The position numbers and the translations under genes were made by a program. Shown here piece by piece: positions 1 to 8,939 of a DNA stretch of 64,000 nucleotides. The notes under the pieces were generated by a model. It searched no databases and was not told where the DNA came from. It worked only from the letters and a program-made list of their open reading frames with translations. The DNA is taken from positions 2,972,501-3,036,500 of the forward strand of contig BRXU01000010.1 of assembly GCA_030267565.1 (NCBI GenBank). The letters run 5' to 3'. Positions within the stretch are counted from its first letter, which is position 1. Each line of letters opens with the position of its first letter. The DNA comes from Pleodorina starrii (taxonomy: Eukaryota; Chlorophyta; Chlorophyceae; Chlamydomonadales; Volvocaceae).

Positions 1-2
1 AT

Positions 3-146
3 GAGCAGCAGTCGGCGGCAGAAGATGCGGAAGTGGAGGCAGAAGATGCGGAAGTGGAGGCAGGAGGTGAGAACAATGCGCAGATACGTTGCAAACCATT
101 GCTCATTACATTACAGCCTTGGAGCAGAGTGCTGCGCCCGACTTAA
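3..146 (+). CDS. C-terminal tail of an acidic protein cut by the window edge
   Basis: The third frame is open from the first bases to a TAA at 144-146 and encodes about 47 residues. The first half is acidic with a repeated AEDAEVE block, encoded by a 24-bp direct repeat, and the last part reads LLITLQPWSRVLRPT. Bases 105-153 belong to a dispersed repeat also seen at 8940-9014, so the last residues may come from that repeat rather than from the original gene. The 5' part lies outside the window. Function unknown; the first-frame reading of the same bases is Lys/Arg-rich and looks like a shadow. Confidence 0.4.
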   Translation, partial: EQQSAAEDAEVEAEDAEVEAGGENNAQIRCKPLLITLQPWSRVLRPT

Positions 147-153
147 CACAGGT
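105..153 (+). repeat. Dispersed repeat, copy 1
   Basis: About 30 bp from 105 (ATTACATTACAGCCTTGGAG onward) recur on the minus strand at 8983-9014. The following CCCGACTTAACACAGGTG recurs in variant form on the minus strand at 8940-8960 and 3848-3870. This copy lacks the middle block, including GGTTTCYATTC, that the other two share. Confidence 0.6.
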
Positions 154-429
154 GTAGCAGCGGGGCGGGTAATGGTGATGGACATACAGGGTGTGCATAA
201 AATAGGCCGTGTATGCCTCTCTGTGTTGTTGTTAGGCATGCCGTTGTACATGTACAATCCATGTATGAACCCCTTGGGGCATGTTTTTGGTCTTCTGTGT
301 ACTCCTGCCGTACCCCACCCACGACCGCAAAACGTTGGTTGTACGGCCCACCGACAATGTCGGCGTAATCCTTGCACATTTAGGGGGTTCGAGGCTTGCC
401 GTACCACGCCCAAAGCCGCATAATGCGGG

Positions 430-1482
430 ATGTACGACACAACAACTATGGCCCTGTTGTCAAGCTTCCCACATACCCATACCCATGACCTGCCCACAGC
501 CATGGCCGACATTGTGCGGGTGCTCATGGACCCCATCATCATGGTGCACCAGTACGAGGAGGCGCCAATCGCCATGGGCACGGTGGAGGCGTGCTCAGAT
601 GGCGTCTGCAAGGTCGTCCTGAGGCGGGGCACGACTGAGGTCCGTGTCATCACCGTGGCCCCAGGCTGCGAGATCCCCCTTGACACCTACAACTCTGTCA
701 CATCGGACCTCCGCCAGCCAGCAGCGGCCCAGGGCAGCGCAGACAGCCCCACCAGCCCCACCAGCCCAGCCGCAGCAGCTGGCAGCCCAGGGCAGCGCTG
801 GGCGGTTGTCTTGTACCTGGACGCGCCTCTGGGTGTGCAGAGGTTCACCGGGGTGGAGGACGAGGCGCTCCAGTATTCGGACCAGGGGCACACCATCGCT
901 GACAGCCTGTCTCGCCAGCTAATTGCGCTGCGGCGGGCGGTGCTGGTGCCGTTTGAGGAGCCGAACATCGGAGACAGACTCGTCGTGCTGGTGAACGACA
1001 CGATCCGCTCCGCCCCTGGCATGCACAAGGAGCTGGTGGTCCTGCGCGAGAACCTGTTTGACACAGAGGGCACGCGGTACCACCGTGATCGCAAGCTGTC
1101 GGAGCTGATGGGGCTGCGCCAGTGCAGGACCAAGATTTTCGGCCCGTTGCCAAAGTGCTTCAGTCCACTGAGCGTGCCTGTGGCGGCTCGGGACATCCAG
1201 CCATCCTTGTCAGCACGGGCGCAGCGTGGCAGCGGCAGTGGCGGTGGTGGCAGTGGCGGCAGCAGTGGCGGTGGTGGCAGTGGCGGCAGCAGTGGCGGTG
1301 GTGGCAGTGGCGGCAGCAGCAGTGGCAGCCGCCCAACTGCGCCCAAGCCCAAGGGCCGGCGCAGAACTGGTGGACGCGTGGTGCCGCACGAGTGGAAGTA
1401 CATGCTGGATCCGCGTGAGGACACATGGATTGATGTGGAATGGCCCAGCGAGTACACGGTTGTGGACATTGTGGCGGGTTAG
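430..1482 (+). CDS. Hypothetical protein with Gly/Ser linker
   Basis: A 350-residue frame from ATG 430 to TAG. A later start at residue 25 (MADIVRVLMDP) is also plausible because the first 24 residues are low in complexity. Residues ~25-90 and ~115-255 look globular; an Ala/Pro/Ser linker lies near 95-118. A run of GGGGSGGSS-type repeats at ~267-300, encoded by a repeat at 1226-1330, precedes a basic KPKGRRR patch and a C-terminal module with PHEWKYMLDPREDTWIDVEW. No signal peptide or membrane segment. I do not recognise the family. The codon pattern and length make it a credible gene; it stands alone with about 1.2 kb of gene-poor DNA after it. Confidence 0.65.
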   Translation: MYDTTTMALLSSFPHTHTHDLPTAMADIVRVLMDPIIMVHQYEEAPIAMGTVEACSDGVCKVVLRRGTTEVRVITVAPGCEIPLDTYNSVTSDLRQPAAAQGSADSPTSPTSPAAAAGSPGQRWAVVLYLDAPLGVQRFTGVEDEALQYSDQGHTIADSLSRQLIALRRAVLVPFEEPNIGDRLVVLVNDTIRSAPGMHKELVVLRENLFDTEGTRYHRDRKLSELMGLRQCRTKIFGPLPKCFSPLSVPVAARDIQPSLSARAQRGSGSGGGGSGGSSGGGGSGGSSGGGGSGGSSSGSRPTAPKPKGRRRTGGRVVPHEWKYMLDPREDTWIDVEWPSEYTVVDIVAG

Positions 1483-2667
1483 GCAGAGACGGTTTTTCCG
1501 GGTTTTTGAGGGCTTAAGGGATCTGCTCGTCCCTGGGTTGGTCTTTTGAGAGCTTTGCCCAGGATTTAGGGTTTGTTAGTGATGGGGCATATGGTGAGAT
1601 GGTGAGAGGGGCATGTGGGTTCTCCTGGAGCAGGCAGGGATGTGTCGTAATGATGAAGCACTGTATAAAACCGAGCGAGCGGTCCGTCCTAACCCGTTGA
1701 CGCGTTGTATAAGCGTGTGTTGACAATTTCGCCTGTGCCATTTTTCAATTTGTGTTCCACGTTGCATAAATGGATGGTCGGCTGGGCCGATGTTGACGCA
1801 TTGTTGCCGGCAGCCAAGTACTGCACCAGAATGCACTCATGGGTCCTTCTGTCGATACCGGGGGTTGACTGTCATTATCACAATGACCACAATGATGCGT
1901 GCCACAGCCTTGCAGATACACCTGATCCTTGCACACGCTCCTATCGATGAGTTGGCGTTCTCAAAAGCACCTGCATGAGTTGCAATTGATGCTAGGCGTG
2001 GTGATACAGGTTAGGGCATATGCTACATGCGTGGGGACAATGCACACGACCCGCACAAGCCAACGTTTCGACAAGGACATGATACGGAATGCTGCTGTTC
2101 CGCGCCTCATTCACAACGAGTAGCATGAGGACGAGGATACCTGGCACAAGGGCGCGGGCAAAGAGCCACCCCGAGACGGCAGGAAGCAGGTCAATGTGAG
2201 TGACAAACCCGTATCAGGAGTTTTTGGCGCCCTCCATACAAAACATCCACGGGTACAACCCTCCATCTAAAAATTTGAACCAGATGCGATCAGAGGCAAT
2301 CAGAGGCAATCAGAGGCGATCAGAGCCAATCAGAGGCGATCAGATGCAATCAGAGGCAATCAGAGGCAATCAGAGGCAATCAGAGGCAATCAGAGGCAAT
2401 CAGAGGCAATCAGAGGCAGTCAGAGGCAATCAGACACAAAAAAACAAGATGTAAGGAGTTCGCCTGGACCCAGCCAACTGGCGTAAGCCTTCTTTTGCCA
2501 GCAAGCCTGATAAAAAAATTGCCCTAAGAGTGCTTTTGCAGCACACAACAAAATCATGACGACACATACCAAGGCATCATCCTTCCGTGGAGTTTTCGCT
2601 GCATCACTCAAAGGGGGTCTGTCGAGCAACAGCACCCACATGAACCCAATGCACGAAGAGATATTAA
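1483..2667. other. Gene-poor region with one TATA-like site and a decamer array
   Basis: No convincing protein gene on either strand. A TATA-like CTGTATAAAA lies at 1661-1670 with no clear gene after it, so it could serve a non-coding transcript or be chance. A tandem decamer array (2284-2440) occupies the second half. Confidence 0.5.
2284..2440 (+). repeat. Decamer tandem array
   Basis: About 15 near-perfect copies of a 10-bp unit CAGAGGCAAT with variants (gcgat, gccaat, gcagt). The unit length matches one DNA helical turn, as in several other arrays of the window. Confidence 0.85.
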
Positions 2668-3036
2668 AAGTCGCCGGATGATGTGTGCAGTGCCACGGCT
2701 TGCAGCAACCACCGGTGCTGTGCTGAGCGCAACCTGATTTCGAGCCTGTTAAGAGATGCGTTTCGTCATGGTGTGCCACCTTGGGGGCGCATATCATGGG
2801 TGCGGAGAAAGTACGGTGGCCATATTCTCGTGTGGCGTGAGCTTGCAGATGGCTCGCTGGGTTGCAGCACTCCCTGTGTCATATGCAGGCGTGAGATCAT
2901 ACGTATGCAGCTTTGTGTGCATGTCAAGACACGGGATGGCGTGTGGTTCCATGGCCAGATGACGGATGATGGGGCACCAGAGTCAAAGCCCACCAGCGGA
3001 CAGATCAAGTACAAACACTTCAAGAGAGCAGACTGA
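2668..3036 (+). CDS. Cytidine/nucleotide deaminase-like protein, start unclear
   Basis: The frame carries the two zinc-deaminase signatures: CCAERNL (Cys-Ala-Glu, as in cytidine deaminases) near 2720 and STPCVICRREI (Pro-Cys-x-x-Cys) near 2870, separated by a stretch with WVRRKYGGHILVWRE. The family hydrolyses the amino group of cytosine or related bases on nucleosides, nucleotides or RNA, with Glu as proton shuttle and three Cys/His zinc ligands. The tail is hydrophilic (APESKPTSGQIKYKHFK). There is no in-frame ATG before the catalytic motif: the frame opens after TAA 2665-2667 and its only early start is GTG 2683, while two ATGs at 2678 and 2681 lie in other frames. So it may be 5'-truncated, frameshifted, spliced or initiated at a non-AUG codon. 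It ends 20 bp before the pherophorin-like gene. Confidence 0.5.
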   Translation, partial: KSPDDVCSATACSNHRCCAERNLISSLLRDAFRHGVPPWGRISWVRRKYGGHILVWRELADGSLGCSTPCVICRREIIRMQLCVHVKTRDGVWFHGQMTDDGAPESKPTSGQIKYKHFKRAD

Positions 3037-3056
3037 TCTTTGTATCAGGAAATATT

Positions 3057-3869
3057 ATGTCACCATACGACAACATAATGATGTACATGCGACTGCTTCT
3101 CTCCTTTCTGTTGCTGCTGCAGTCCACAGTGGCCACCGCCACCGCCACCACCAGCCCAGCATGCACTTGCAAATGCACATGCCCTCCTACTGGGGGGGGC
3201 AGATACTGGTGCAGCCCCCCCTCTCCAACCAGCATCAAACCAAGTCCCAGTCCCAGCCCCAGTCCAAACAGACCCTTTGATCCTTTAGGACCTGACAACA
3301 TTCCACCCTCTACATCACCGCCCAAAATGACAAGCCGCTTCCCATTAGCTTGTCGCAAAACATACGCAACACCCTACAAGTTTTCTGTCAAGCCAGGCTC
3401 TAATCTGCGGCAGCTGTGCTTGACCATGCAAGCGCTCAACTGTCAGAGTGACATCAAGTGCCAGCTGGTGCAGCGCAATCTCCGCAAGCTCGTGGTGGCG
3501 CTTGTACAGAAGCCAACATGTGGCTATGCGGCCCAGACCGTCAACTACAAAACGGCAACATCCCCATTCAAAGTGTATCTGATATCTCAGAGCAACAATG
3601 ACCCTATTTTGGGCGTTTCGGCGGTGTACATGTACCACACTGTCGGGCAAGACACCCAGGTAGCATTAGATATTGCCAAGGCTACTCCATTCACAGCTGG
3701 GAAATCCACCGCTCTGCTAGACAATTACACGCTCTGTTTGACAAGCACAGACAGCAGGGGTCCCGCTGTTGGTGATTGCATGTTGGATGCAGCTGGCCAG
3801 ATCCGCATTGCAACATATGACGTGTCTGACCATACATGTGACAAAGGACAGCTGGTACACCTGGGTTAA
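3057..3869 (+). CDS. Pherophorin-like secreted glycoprotein
   Basis: 270 residues. The N-terminus has a signal peptide with core MRLLLSFLLLLQ (ATGs at 3057 and 3087 both fit), then a short Cys-rich patch, a proline-rich hinge with SPSPSPSP of the hydroxyproline-rich type, and a C-terminal domain from about residue 98 starting FPLACRKTYATPYKFSV. Regular cysteines follow (QLCLTM, LNCQ, KCQL, TCGY, LCLTS, GDCML, HTCDK). This signal-hinge-domain order and cysteine layout match pherophorins, extracellular-matrix and cell-wall glycoproteins of volvocine green algae. It implies a Chlamydomonadales host and capture of a wall protein gene. It is intron-free here, whereas host copies usually have introns; that could mean capture through cDNA. 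Its role in a virus (host-surface binding, wall mimicry) is inference. Confidence 0.75.
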   Translation: MSPYDNIMMYMRLLLSFLLLLQSTVATATATTSPACTCKCTCPPTGGGRYWCSPPSPTSIKPSPSPSPSPNRPFDPLGPDNIPPSTSPPKMTSRFPLACRKTYATPYKFSVKPGSNLRQLCLTMQALNCQSDIKCQLVQRNLRKLVVALVQKPTCGYAAQTVNYKTATSPFKVYLISQSNNDPILGVSAVYMYHTVGQDTQVALDIAKATPFTAGKSTALLDNYTLCLTSTDSRGPAVGDCMLDAAGQIRIATYDVSDHTCDKGQLVHLG

Positions 3870-3883
3870 GTCGGGAATGGAAA
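3848..3883 (-). repeat. Dispersed repeat, copy 3, beside the Fanzor remnant
   Basis: Read on the minus strand it contains GGTTTCCATTCCCGACTTAA then CCCAGGTG. The same core in variant form occurs at 8940-8970 (minus), and its last part at 137-153 (plus). It overlaps the end of the pherophorin frame and lies just downstream of the Fanzor-like remnant. Confidence 0.55.
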
Positions 3884-3950
3884 CCAAGTATCCACACACC
3901 GACCGCTCCCGAGGCAGTTCTCTCAATAAGGGGCTAGCCCAACGTGCGAC

Positions 3951-4205
3951 TTAGCCTGCCCGCAACACCCTGCTTCTTTTGCTCTGCTGCTTTGGAGCAA
4001 CGGGTGCCCGCCGCTCCGGGCGCCTCAAATGCTCTGGCCGTGCAAGGCACCTCCGCTCCGCTTGCAGCAACTGCAGAATGTTCCGGGCAGCATTGACGTC
4101 GCGGTTCCTCCGCTTGCCGGCTGTTCCGGTGCCGCATGTGGCACACAACCGGTACCGAAGGCTCCCTGTCACTGACCACATCAAACCAGAAAAAAATCTA
4201 AACAA
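3951..4205 (-). pseudogene. Fanzor/TnpB-like nuclease, C-terminal remnant
   Basis: A minus-strand frame of about 84 codons without a proper ATG. It contains LRYRLCATCGTGTAGKRRNR followed by DVNAARNILQLL, the pattern of the C-terminal zinc-finger and RuvC-III region of OrfB/TnpB proteins and their eukaryotic Fanzor relatives, where RDVNAARNI carries the last catalytic Asp. Only one CxxC pair is visible and everything N-terminal (wedge, RuvC-I and -II) is missing, so it cannot be an active RNA-guided nuclease. The tail is basic. Fanzors are known from giant viruses and green algae, including Chlamydomonas. It lies between the pherophorin and a hypothetical gene. Confidence 0.65.
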
Positions 4206-4236
4206 AACTGCTCAAACGTTGCACCATTGTGCCTGA

Positions 4237-4719
4237 ATGCCGGAGCCGCCAATCATGACACACAAGTGGCAGCACAAATCACCATCACTCTTCCACGCCG
4301 CCACTATTTCTAAACACCCAGTGATCGTTGATAGGCACAATGGCCAAACCCGCCAAATCCACCAAACGTGCAAGCCCTGTCAGCAACAACAGTCAGGGAC
4401 ACCACCGGCTCAAACCACAGCAACAACATATTCCAGGATGGTAGATGTGCCGCAATTTATTGAGGATGCTGTAAGGAACACATTTGGAAACATTGTTGGA
4501 GACACCATTGGAGACACACTCAAGGATATCCTGGACAGTAGAAGTGATGGGCCGGCTGGTGCTTTGGCTGACGCTCTGGCTGACATTCTGGCTGAGAGGT
4601 TGGTTGGTGCCCTGACTGACCGGTTTTGTTGGGTATCTGGTTCGTTGTGGGGTGAGAATTTGGTGGGCATGCTCTATTCTATGGGGGGAAGCACATGGGC
4701 AGACATTGTCATGTCATGA
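4237..4719 (+). CDS. Hypothetical protein with amphipathic repeats
   Basis: 160 residues from ATG 4237; an internal ATG at 4438 (MVDVPQFIEDAVRN) may be the true start, since the first 67 residues are low-complexity and Gln/Thr-rich. The C-terminal part has quasi-repeats, GNIVGDTIGDTLKDIL and GALADALADILAERL, which look like amphipathic helices. No family recognised. It precedes another small unknown gene on the same strand. Confidence 0.45.
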   Translation: MPEPPIMTHKWQHKSPSLFHAATISKHPVIVDRHNGQTRQIHQTCKPCQQQQSGTPPAQTTATTYSRMVDVPQFIEDAVRNTFGNIVGDTIGDTLKDILDSRSDGPAGALADALADILAERLVGALTDRFCWVSGSLWGENLVGMLYSMGGSTWADIVMS

Positions 4720-4747
4720 CATTGGCCATGCGATTGCATTAGAGAAA

Positions 4748-5179
4748 ATGAAATGTTCAGACGCAGAAAAAATGATGCAGGCTCGCCATGTCGCTCACTT
4801 CAAGTACCTGGATGCACGCTCTGTGCGCAAGGTCTGTGTCGCCATGCGCAAACCACACCAAGGCCCCACGAAGATGCAGCAGCAGTTCTTGACAGCCATT
4901 CCCCCATGGTTCCAGGAGAACCCTGAACCAAGGTTCCAGTTAGTCGCCACACTTTGCCCTGAACTTATTGTGTCATTGGGGGCCGACACCCTCCATGTCA
5001 GTGGCAGGCTCCTCTCACAAATGGGTGTGCAGGCTACAGAGCTGTCACTGACAGATGTCAAAAATATTGCTTTTGACTTGAATGTACCCCTGAGTGTCTT
5101 GGTAGATGCATATTGTGATATGGAAACAAAAGAGCACATATATGAGGTTTACTTTTGGGATGCCAGCTCACACTATTGA
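4748..5179 (+). CDS. Hypothetical 143-residue protein
   Basis: ATG 4748 (MKCSDAEKMMQARHV) is preferred over upstream non-ATG starts because the composition becomes protein-like there. The sequence is compact and mixed alpha/beta in look, with HFKYLDARSVRKVCVAMRK, a central PPWFQENPEPRF, and an acidic C-terminus. It ends 38 bp before the OTU gene and may be co-expressed with it. No family recognised. Confidence 0.6.
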   Translation: MKCSDAEKMMQARHVAHFKYLDARSVRKVCVAMRKPHQGPTKMQQQFLTAIPPWFQENPEPRFQLVATLCPELIVSLGADTLHVSGRLLSQMGVQATELSLTDVKNIAFDLNVPLSVLVDAYCDMETKEHIYEVYFWDASSHY

Positions 5180-5217
5180 GTTGTAACAAAATTCTCATAA
5201 AATATATATATGCAATC

Positions 5218-7662
5218 ATGGAACCATGCCCTGACCAACTACGATGCTTCCGCCGAAAGAACAACACCTGTACAAATGTCAACCCCTGGATTGAGTTTCT
5301 TTCGTCGTACAAGGGTGCATGGGAAGGCGGCCTGCGACAGATGGCCGAAATTTATCGGGGGCCAGTCAAGTCTAGATCTCGTTTATTGATTCGTTCCCCG
5401 AGAACGTTTCATTGGGGTGAAAATGCAACAACCGCTCAGAAGAACCGTGTCCGTCAACGCATCTGTGCGTTTACCCGTCAGCGTCAGCAGCAGAACCAAG
5501 CGGCGGCAGTGGAAGATGATGAGGATGAGGAGGAAGAAGAGGATCAGCAGCCAAGGCAACAGGCCCGGCGGCAACGCCAGCCAAAGCCTCAGCAGCCACG
5601 CCAGCCAAAGCCTCGACAGCGCCAAGCAGCTCCCTCTGGGAGGCAGCAACAGCTGCGGGAGCGAGCAGCTCGACAGATTATTGCCCGTGCGAACAGGCTG
5701 TCACCTCTCCGACAGGTAAGGGCACAAATACAAGTTCCCAATGGTCAACAACCACGACTCTATGAAATGCCATATCCACGCTTGGTAAAGAACACACTCG
5801 AACATGTGATCGCATTGCAAACAGATGGTGATGGCAACTGTCTGTTCCACTCGCTTGCCCTTGCACTGGGCCTTGAATATGCAAACCTACGCACCGGGAA
5901 TGATGTCGACATGGCATCGGCGCTCCGTCGGCTCTGTGTGTCACGCATGGCTGAATTGGATGTGTACAGCAATGCACAACTGATGGCACACATTGTCCGG
6001 ATGGATGATCTTGTGGCCACATTTCGCAGGGGCGGCACTTCAAACCTGGTGCCGGGTCCAGAAGTTGTGGATGCGGCTGTTGGTGAGTATCGTGATGCGA
6101 TGGAGGTGGCAGATGGCCGTGTGCGCCGTGATGTTGGATACATTCCGTTTGGTATGTCATTACTGGTTGGGGTGTTGTTGGGCCTAGAGGTGCACACATA
6201 CACAGTTTTGAATCCAGGCGAAAATGATGATGTGCTTACACTGCCTATAGTGCGTGTAACAAGCGCCGACCACACAACGCCAATCAGAACAGTGCTGCAA
6301 ATACCACAGGATCAACGCCTGCCTGTGGTCAAACTTCTCTGCCTGAACATAGGGGGTTTTGGTCACTATGTACCCCTAGTGACCCCGGGGACACACACTG
6401 CATGGCCACGCAACGCAGTCTACCAACCCGACTGGCAGCTCACACAGGAAATGCAAGATGCACTTGAGGATGCACTGTATTCTGATCGTGAGGACATCCA
6501 CACGATGTTAGACACACCCCGTGTTGATGTATTGTACAGCATTGACAGGCTGTTCGGCACTGGCTTTGTGCAATTCAATGGGGAAAATCCGCCAGAGTGG
6601 GCACTGACTCCAAACTGGCTGGAGCAAAGATCATGGTGTGAACAGCGGCTCGGTGCTGGTGTTTGGGATGCATTGTGCATGCTGCCCGCCATGTTCCACC
6701 TGTCAGGTCAGGAGCGCACTGTTAACCGTGCCAGCCTGGCAAATGCACCGCCATGGAGCATCATGATGCAAAACTTGACACTCCGCATGCAAAGATTGAC
6801 TGAGATGCCAGAACCGTTCATCCTTGTGAACCAACATGATCCAATCACGATGGAAGAGTTCGATGATATAGATGATGAACTTAGCGTCTGGTTTTATGGG
6901 CCTTTTGAGGACAACATGTATGCGTGGATCCAAGAATCTAGCATGATTGATAGCTTAGCGGCAATGGGCAGTGTCAATATTACCAACGATATAGTGGTGA
7001 ATAGGCAGGCGCTGGTGGATTTATCACTCCAACCCAACATCAGTCAAGCGCTGGCAGCTGCACTCGCACCCATCAATGTCAACCCATGTCACACACTCGC
7101 AGCAGCACTGAATGGAACAAGTGACACCAATGTCTTGTTACTGCGCCAGATATTCAAAGCGCTCATGTACATGGGGTGGTTCTTCCGTGGGTGGCGGGGG
7201 CCAGGTGATACCTTCCCTGCCCACATCTTGCTACTGACACCCCCAGTAGACACGTTTCCATCCCCCCACAATGAACGGCCCCCCATGGCGTCCGTGCCTG
7301 CGCCTCTTTCTAGTGTAGATATTCATAGTGGGAAGCCCGTCGCCATGGTGCTGGCCCTGCGAAACCTGGCGAGAGTGTGCATGCAGCTGCTGACACCCGA
7401 AGTGCGGTCCGTGTACGAGGCCCTGCCATTGCTGTCTAGGGTGTCTCCAAATGAGCGCCGCATAATTGCAAGATTTGTGGATGCACCCAACAACCCAAAT
7501 GCACTTTCCAGGCGGATGGAGTTGTGTGCAACTGGAGTCGAGTGCACAGGTATGGGAAACCCCCTCATCATCATGGCAGCTTATGTGTACTGGAGTATTG
7601 CCAATGGTGGGCAGTTCATGGATGGCGTTGACCCCGCGGTCATAGGACAGATACGTGCTTGA
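5218..7662 (+). CDS. OTU-domain cysteine protease-like protein
   Basis: 814 residues from ATG 5218; the upstream in-frame TTG overlaps the previous gene and is less likely. Residues ~20-90 form a globular N-terminus starting NVNPWIEFLSSYKG; ~95-180 is an acidic then Gln/Arg-rich linker (EDDEDEEEEED; QPRQQARRQRQ). The OTU domain follows: DGDGNCLFHSLALAL near residue 205, with the catalytic Asp-Gly-x-Cys (Cys ~208), and GGFGHYVPL near 380 giving the catalytic His (~382). OTU proteases cleave ubiquitin and ubiquitin-like chains; many giant viruses encode one. The ~430-residue C-terminal region is unfamiliar. It may act in the host cytoplasm or be packaged; not determinable here. Confidence 0.8.
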   Translation: MEPCPDQLRCFRRKNNTCTNVNPWIEFLSSYKGAWEGGLRQMAEIYRGPVKSRSRLLIRSPRTFHWGENATTAQKNRVRQRICAFTRQRQQQNQAAAVEDDEDEEEEEDQQPRQQARRQRQPKPQQPRQPKPRQRQAAPSGRQQQLRERAARQIIARANRLSPLRQVRAQIQVPNGQQPRLYEMPYPRLVKNTLEHVIALQTDGDGNCLFHSLALALGLEYANLRTGNDVDMASALRRLCVSRMAELDVYSNAQLMAHIVRMDDLVATFRRGGTSNLVPGPEVVDAAVGEYRDAMEVADGRVRRDVGYIPFGMSLLVGVLLGLEVHTYTVLNPGENDDVLTLPIVRVTSADHTTPIRTVLQIPQDQRLPVVKLLCLNIGGFGHYVPLVTPGTHTAWPRNAVYQPDWQLTQEMQDALEDALYSDREDIHTMLDTPRVDVLYSIDRLFGTGFVQFNGENPPEWALTPNWLEQRSWCEQRLGAGVWDALCMLPAMFHLSGQERTVNRASLANAPPWSIMMQNLTLRMQRLTEMPEPFILVNQHDPITMEEFDDIDDELSVWFYGPFEDNMYAWIQESSMIDSLAAMGSVNITNDIVVNRQALVDLSLQPNISQALAAALAPINVNPCHTLAAALNGTSDTNVLLLRQIFKALMYMGWFFRGWRGPGDTFPAHILLLTPPVDTFPSPHNERPPMASVPAPLSSVDIHSGKPVAMVLALRNLARVCMQLLTPEVRSVYEALPLLSRVSPNERRIIARFVDAPNNPNALSRRMELCATGVECTGMGNPLIIMAAYVYWSIANGGQFMDGVDPAVIGQIRA

Positions 7663-7723
7663 CACACGATGTGAAGTTTTCCATCATGAAGACGTGGGGC
7701 ATTGAGTGACAAGGAGCGCGTGC

Positions 7724-8356
7724 AAAACATGTCAGGAGACACAAAAAACACATGTGACAGAACGACTGTAAATGTTGCGTCAGGGGTCTCTTGAAAATCT
7801 CAAACAGGTTTGAGAAGACAGCAGAAAATTCCGCAAAATTCCACCAAAAAGGTGGAATTCCACCCTCGGCATGTTTGCCCAATAAACATGTCAGGAGACA
7901 CAAAAAACACATGTGACAGAACGACTGTACATGTGTCTTCAGGGTCTCTTGAAAATCTCAAACAGGTTTGAGAAGACAGCAGAAAATTCCGCAAAATTCC
8001 ACCAAAAAGGTGGAATTCCACCCTCGGTACTTTTACCCAATAAACATGTCAGGAGACGCAAAAACACATGTGACAGAACGACTGTACATGTTGCTTCAGG
8101 GGTCTCTTGAAAATCTCAAACAGGTTTGAGAAGACAGCAGAAAATTCCGCAAAATTCCACCAAAAAGGTGGAATTCCACCCTCGGTACTTTTACCCAATA
8201 AACATGTCAGGAGACGCAAAAACACATGTGACAGAACGACTGTACATGTTGCTTCAGGGGTCTCTTGAAAATCTCAAACAGGTTTGAGAAGACAGCAGAA
8301 ACTTCCGCAAAATTCCACCAAAAAGGTGGAATTCCACCCTCGGTATGTTTGCCCCA
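7724..8356 (-). repeat. Short array of the ~159-bp repeat, inverted orientation
   Basis: About four copies of the unit that fills 14166-24362, in reverse orientation. Each copy keeps the 14-bp palindrome GGTGGAATTCCACC and the CTCAAAC/GTTTGAG inverted pair. The OTU gene stops just upstream and the EamA-like gene ends just downstream. With the large array it encloses the 8.4-14.2 kb genes between inverted repeats. Confidence 0.95.
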
Positions 8357-8387
8357 AACTAGTGGTAAATGAAAGATGTTGCCCATG

Positions 8388-8825
8388 TCATGTTGCCATC
8401 AAGAGCAGGCCAACTGTAGTCACGACCACACCCAACAGGGTCCGGGGTGTGAATGGTTCATGAAGGACCAACACGAACAATGCAGCTGCAATGAGAGGTG
8501 AACAATATGCAATCATCGTGATGATTGTGGGTGTCTTGGTCTGGGTGTAAGCGATAAGGATGAACGCTTCTCCAAGTATCAGGGCAACACTCCCTAGCAG
8601 GGTAAGCAGGATGACGGGTGTACGACTCTCTGGAGCAATTGCTCTGACCTTTTGGAAGGCATAGGGGACCGCGAAAAGAGCCACCAACAGGAACACGCTA
8701 AACTTGACAGATAGTACGAACCATGGATCAACACCATAATAATCAAGCGTAGCCTTGTTCAGGAAGGAGTCTATGCCCCAAAATATGGCTGTTGCACCTG
8801 CATATAAAAGTGGTCGGTGTACCAT
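8388..8825 (-). CDS. EamA/DMT-type small transporter-like membrane protein
   Basis: 146 residues from ATG 8825 (MVHRPLLYAGATAIFWG); an upstream ATG at 8876 would add 17 residues. Five hydrophobic segments are visible: LLYAGATAIFWG, WFVLSVKFSVFLLVALF, ILLTLLGSVALILGEAF, ITMIAYCSPLIAAALFVLVL and LLGVVVTTVGLLLM. Motifs FWGIDSFLNK and a PLIAAALF-LHEP helix pair match one EamA repeat of drug/metabolite transporters. Full family members have two such repeats (~300 residues), so this single-repeat form would need to dimerise, as small EmrE-like transporters do. Such half-length EamA proteins also occur in other giant viruses. Substrate unknown. Confidence 0.7.
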   Translation of the reverse strand: MVHRPLLYAGATAIFWGIDSFLNKATLDYYGVDPWFVLSVKFSVFLLVALFAVPYAFQKVRAIAPESRTPVILLTLLGSVALILGEAFILIAYTQTKTPTIITMIAYCSPLIAAALFVLVLHEPFTPRTLLGVVVTTVGLLLMAT

Positions 8826-8939
8826 TATCAATTTTGTCGTTTTATTATAAACAAGAGAGAGAGCATCAGTCGGCATTGGACCGCAGCAGCCTCATTCAGT
8901 GTGCATTTCAGAGCACCAATGGCGCCGTACCACTTCTGC

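Noticed and set aside
1..423. 140-codon frame from the first ATG
   Set aside because: Lys/Arg-rich start is the shadow of an acidic repeat in another frame, and the rest has no protein-like character.
2200..2454. 84-codon frame over the decamer array
   Set aside because: Mostly repeat translation (RGNQRQSEAI).
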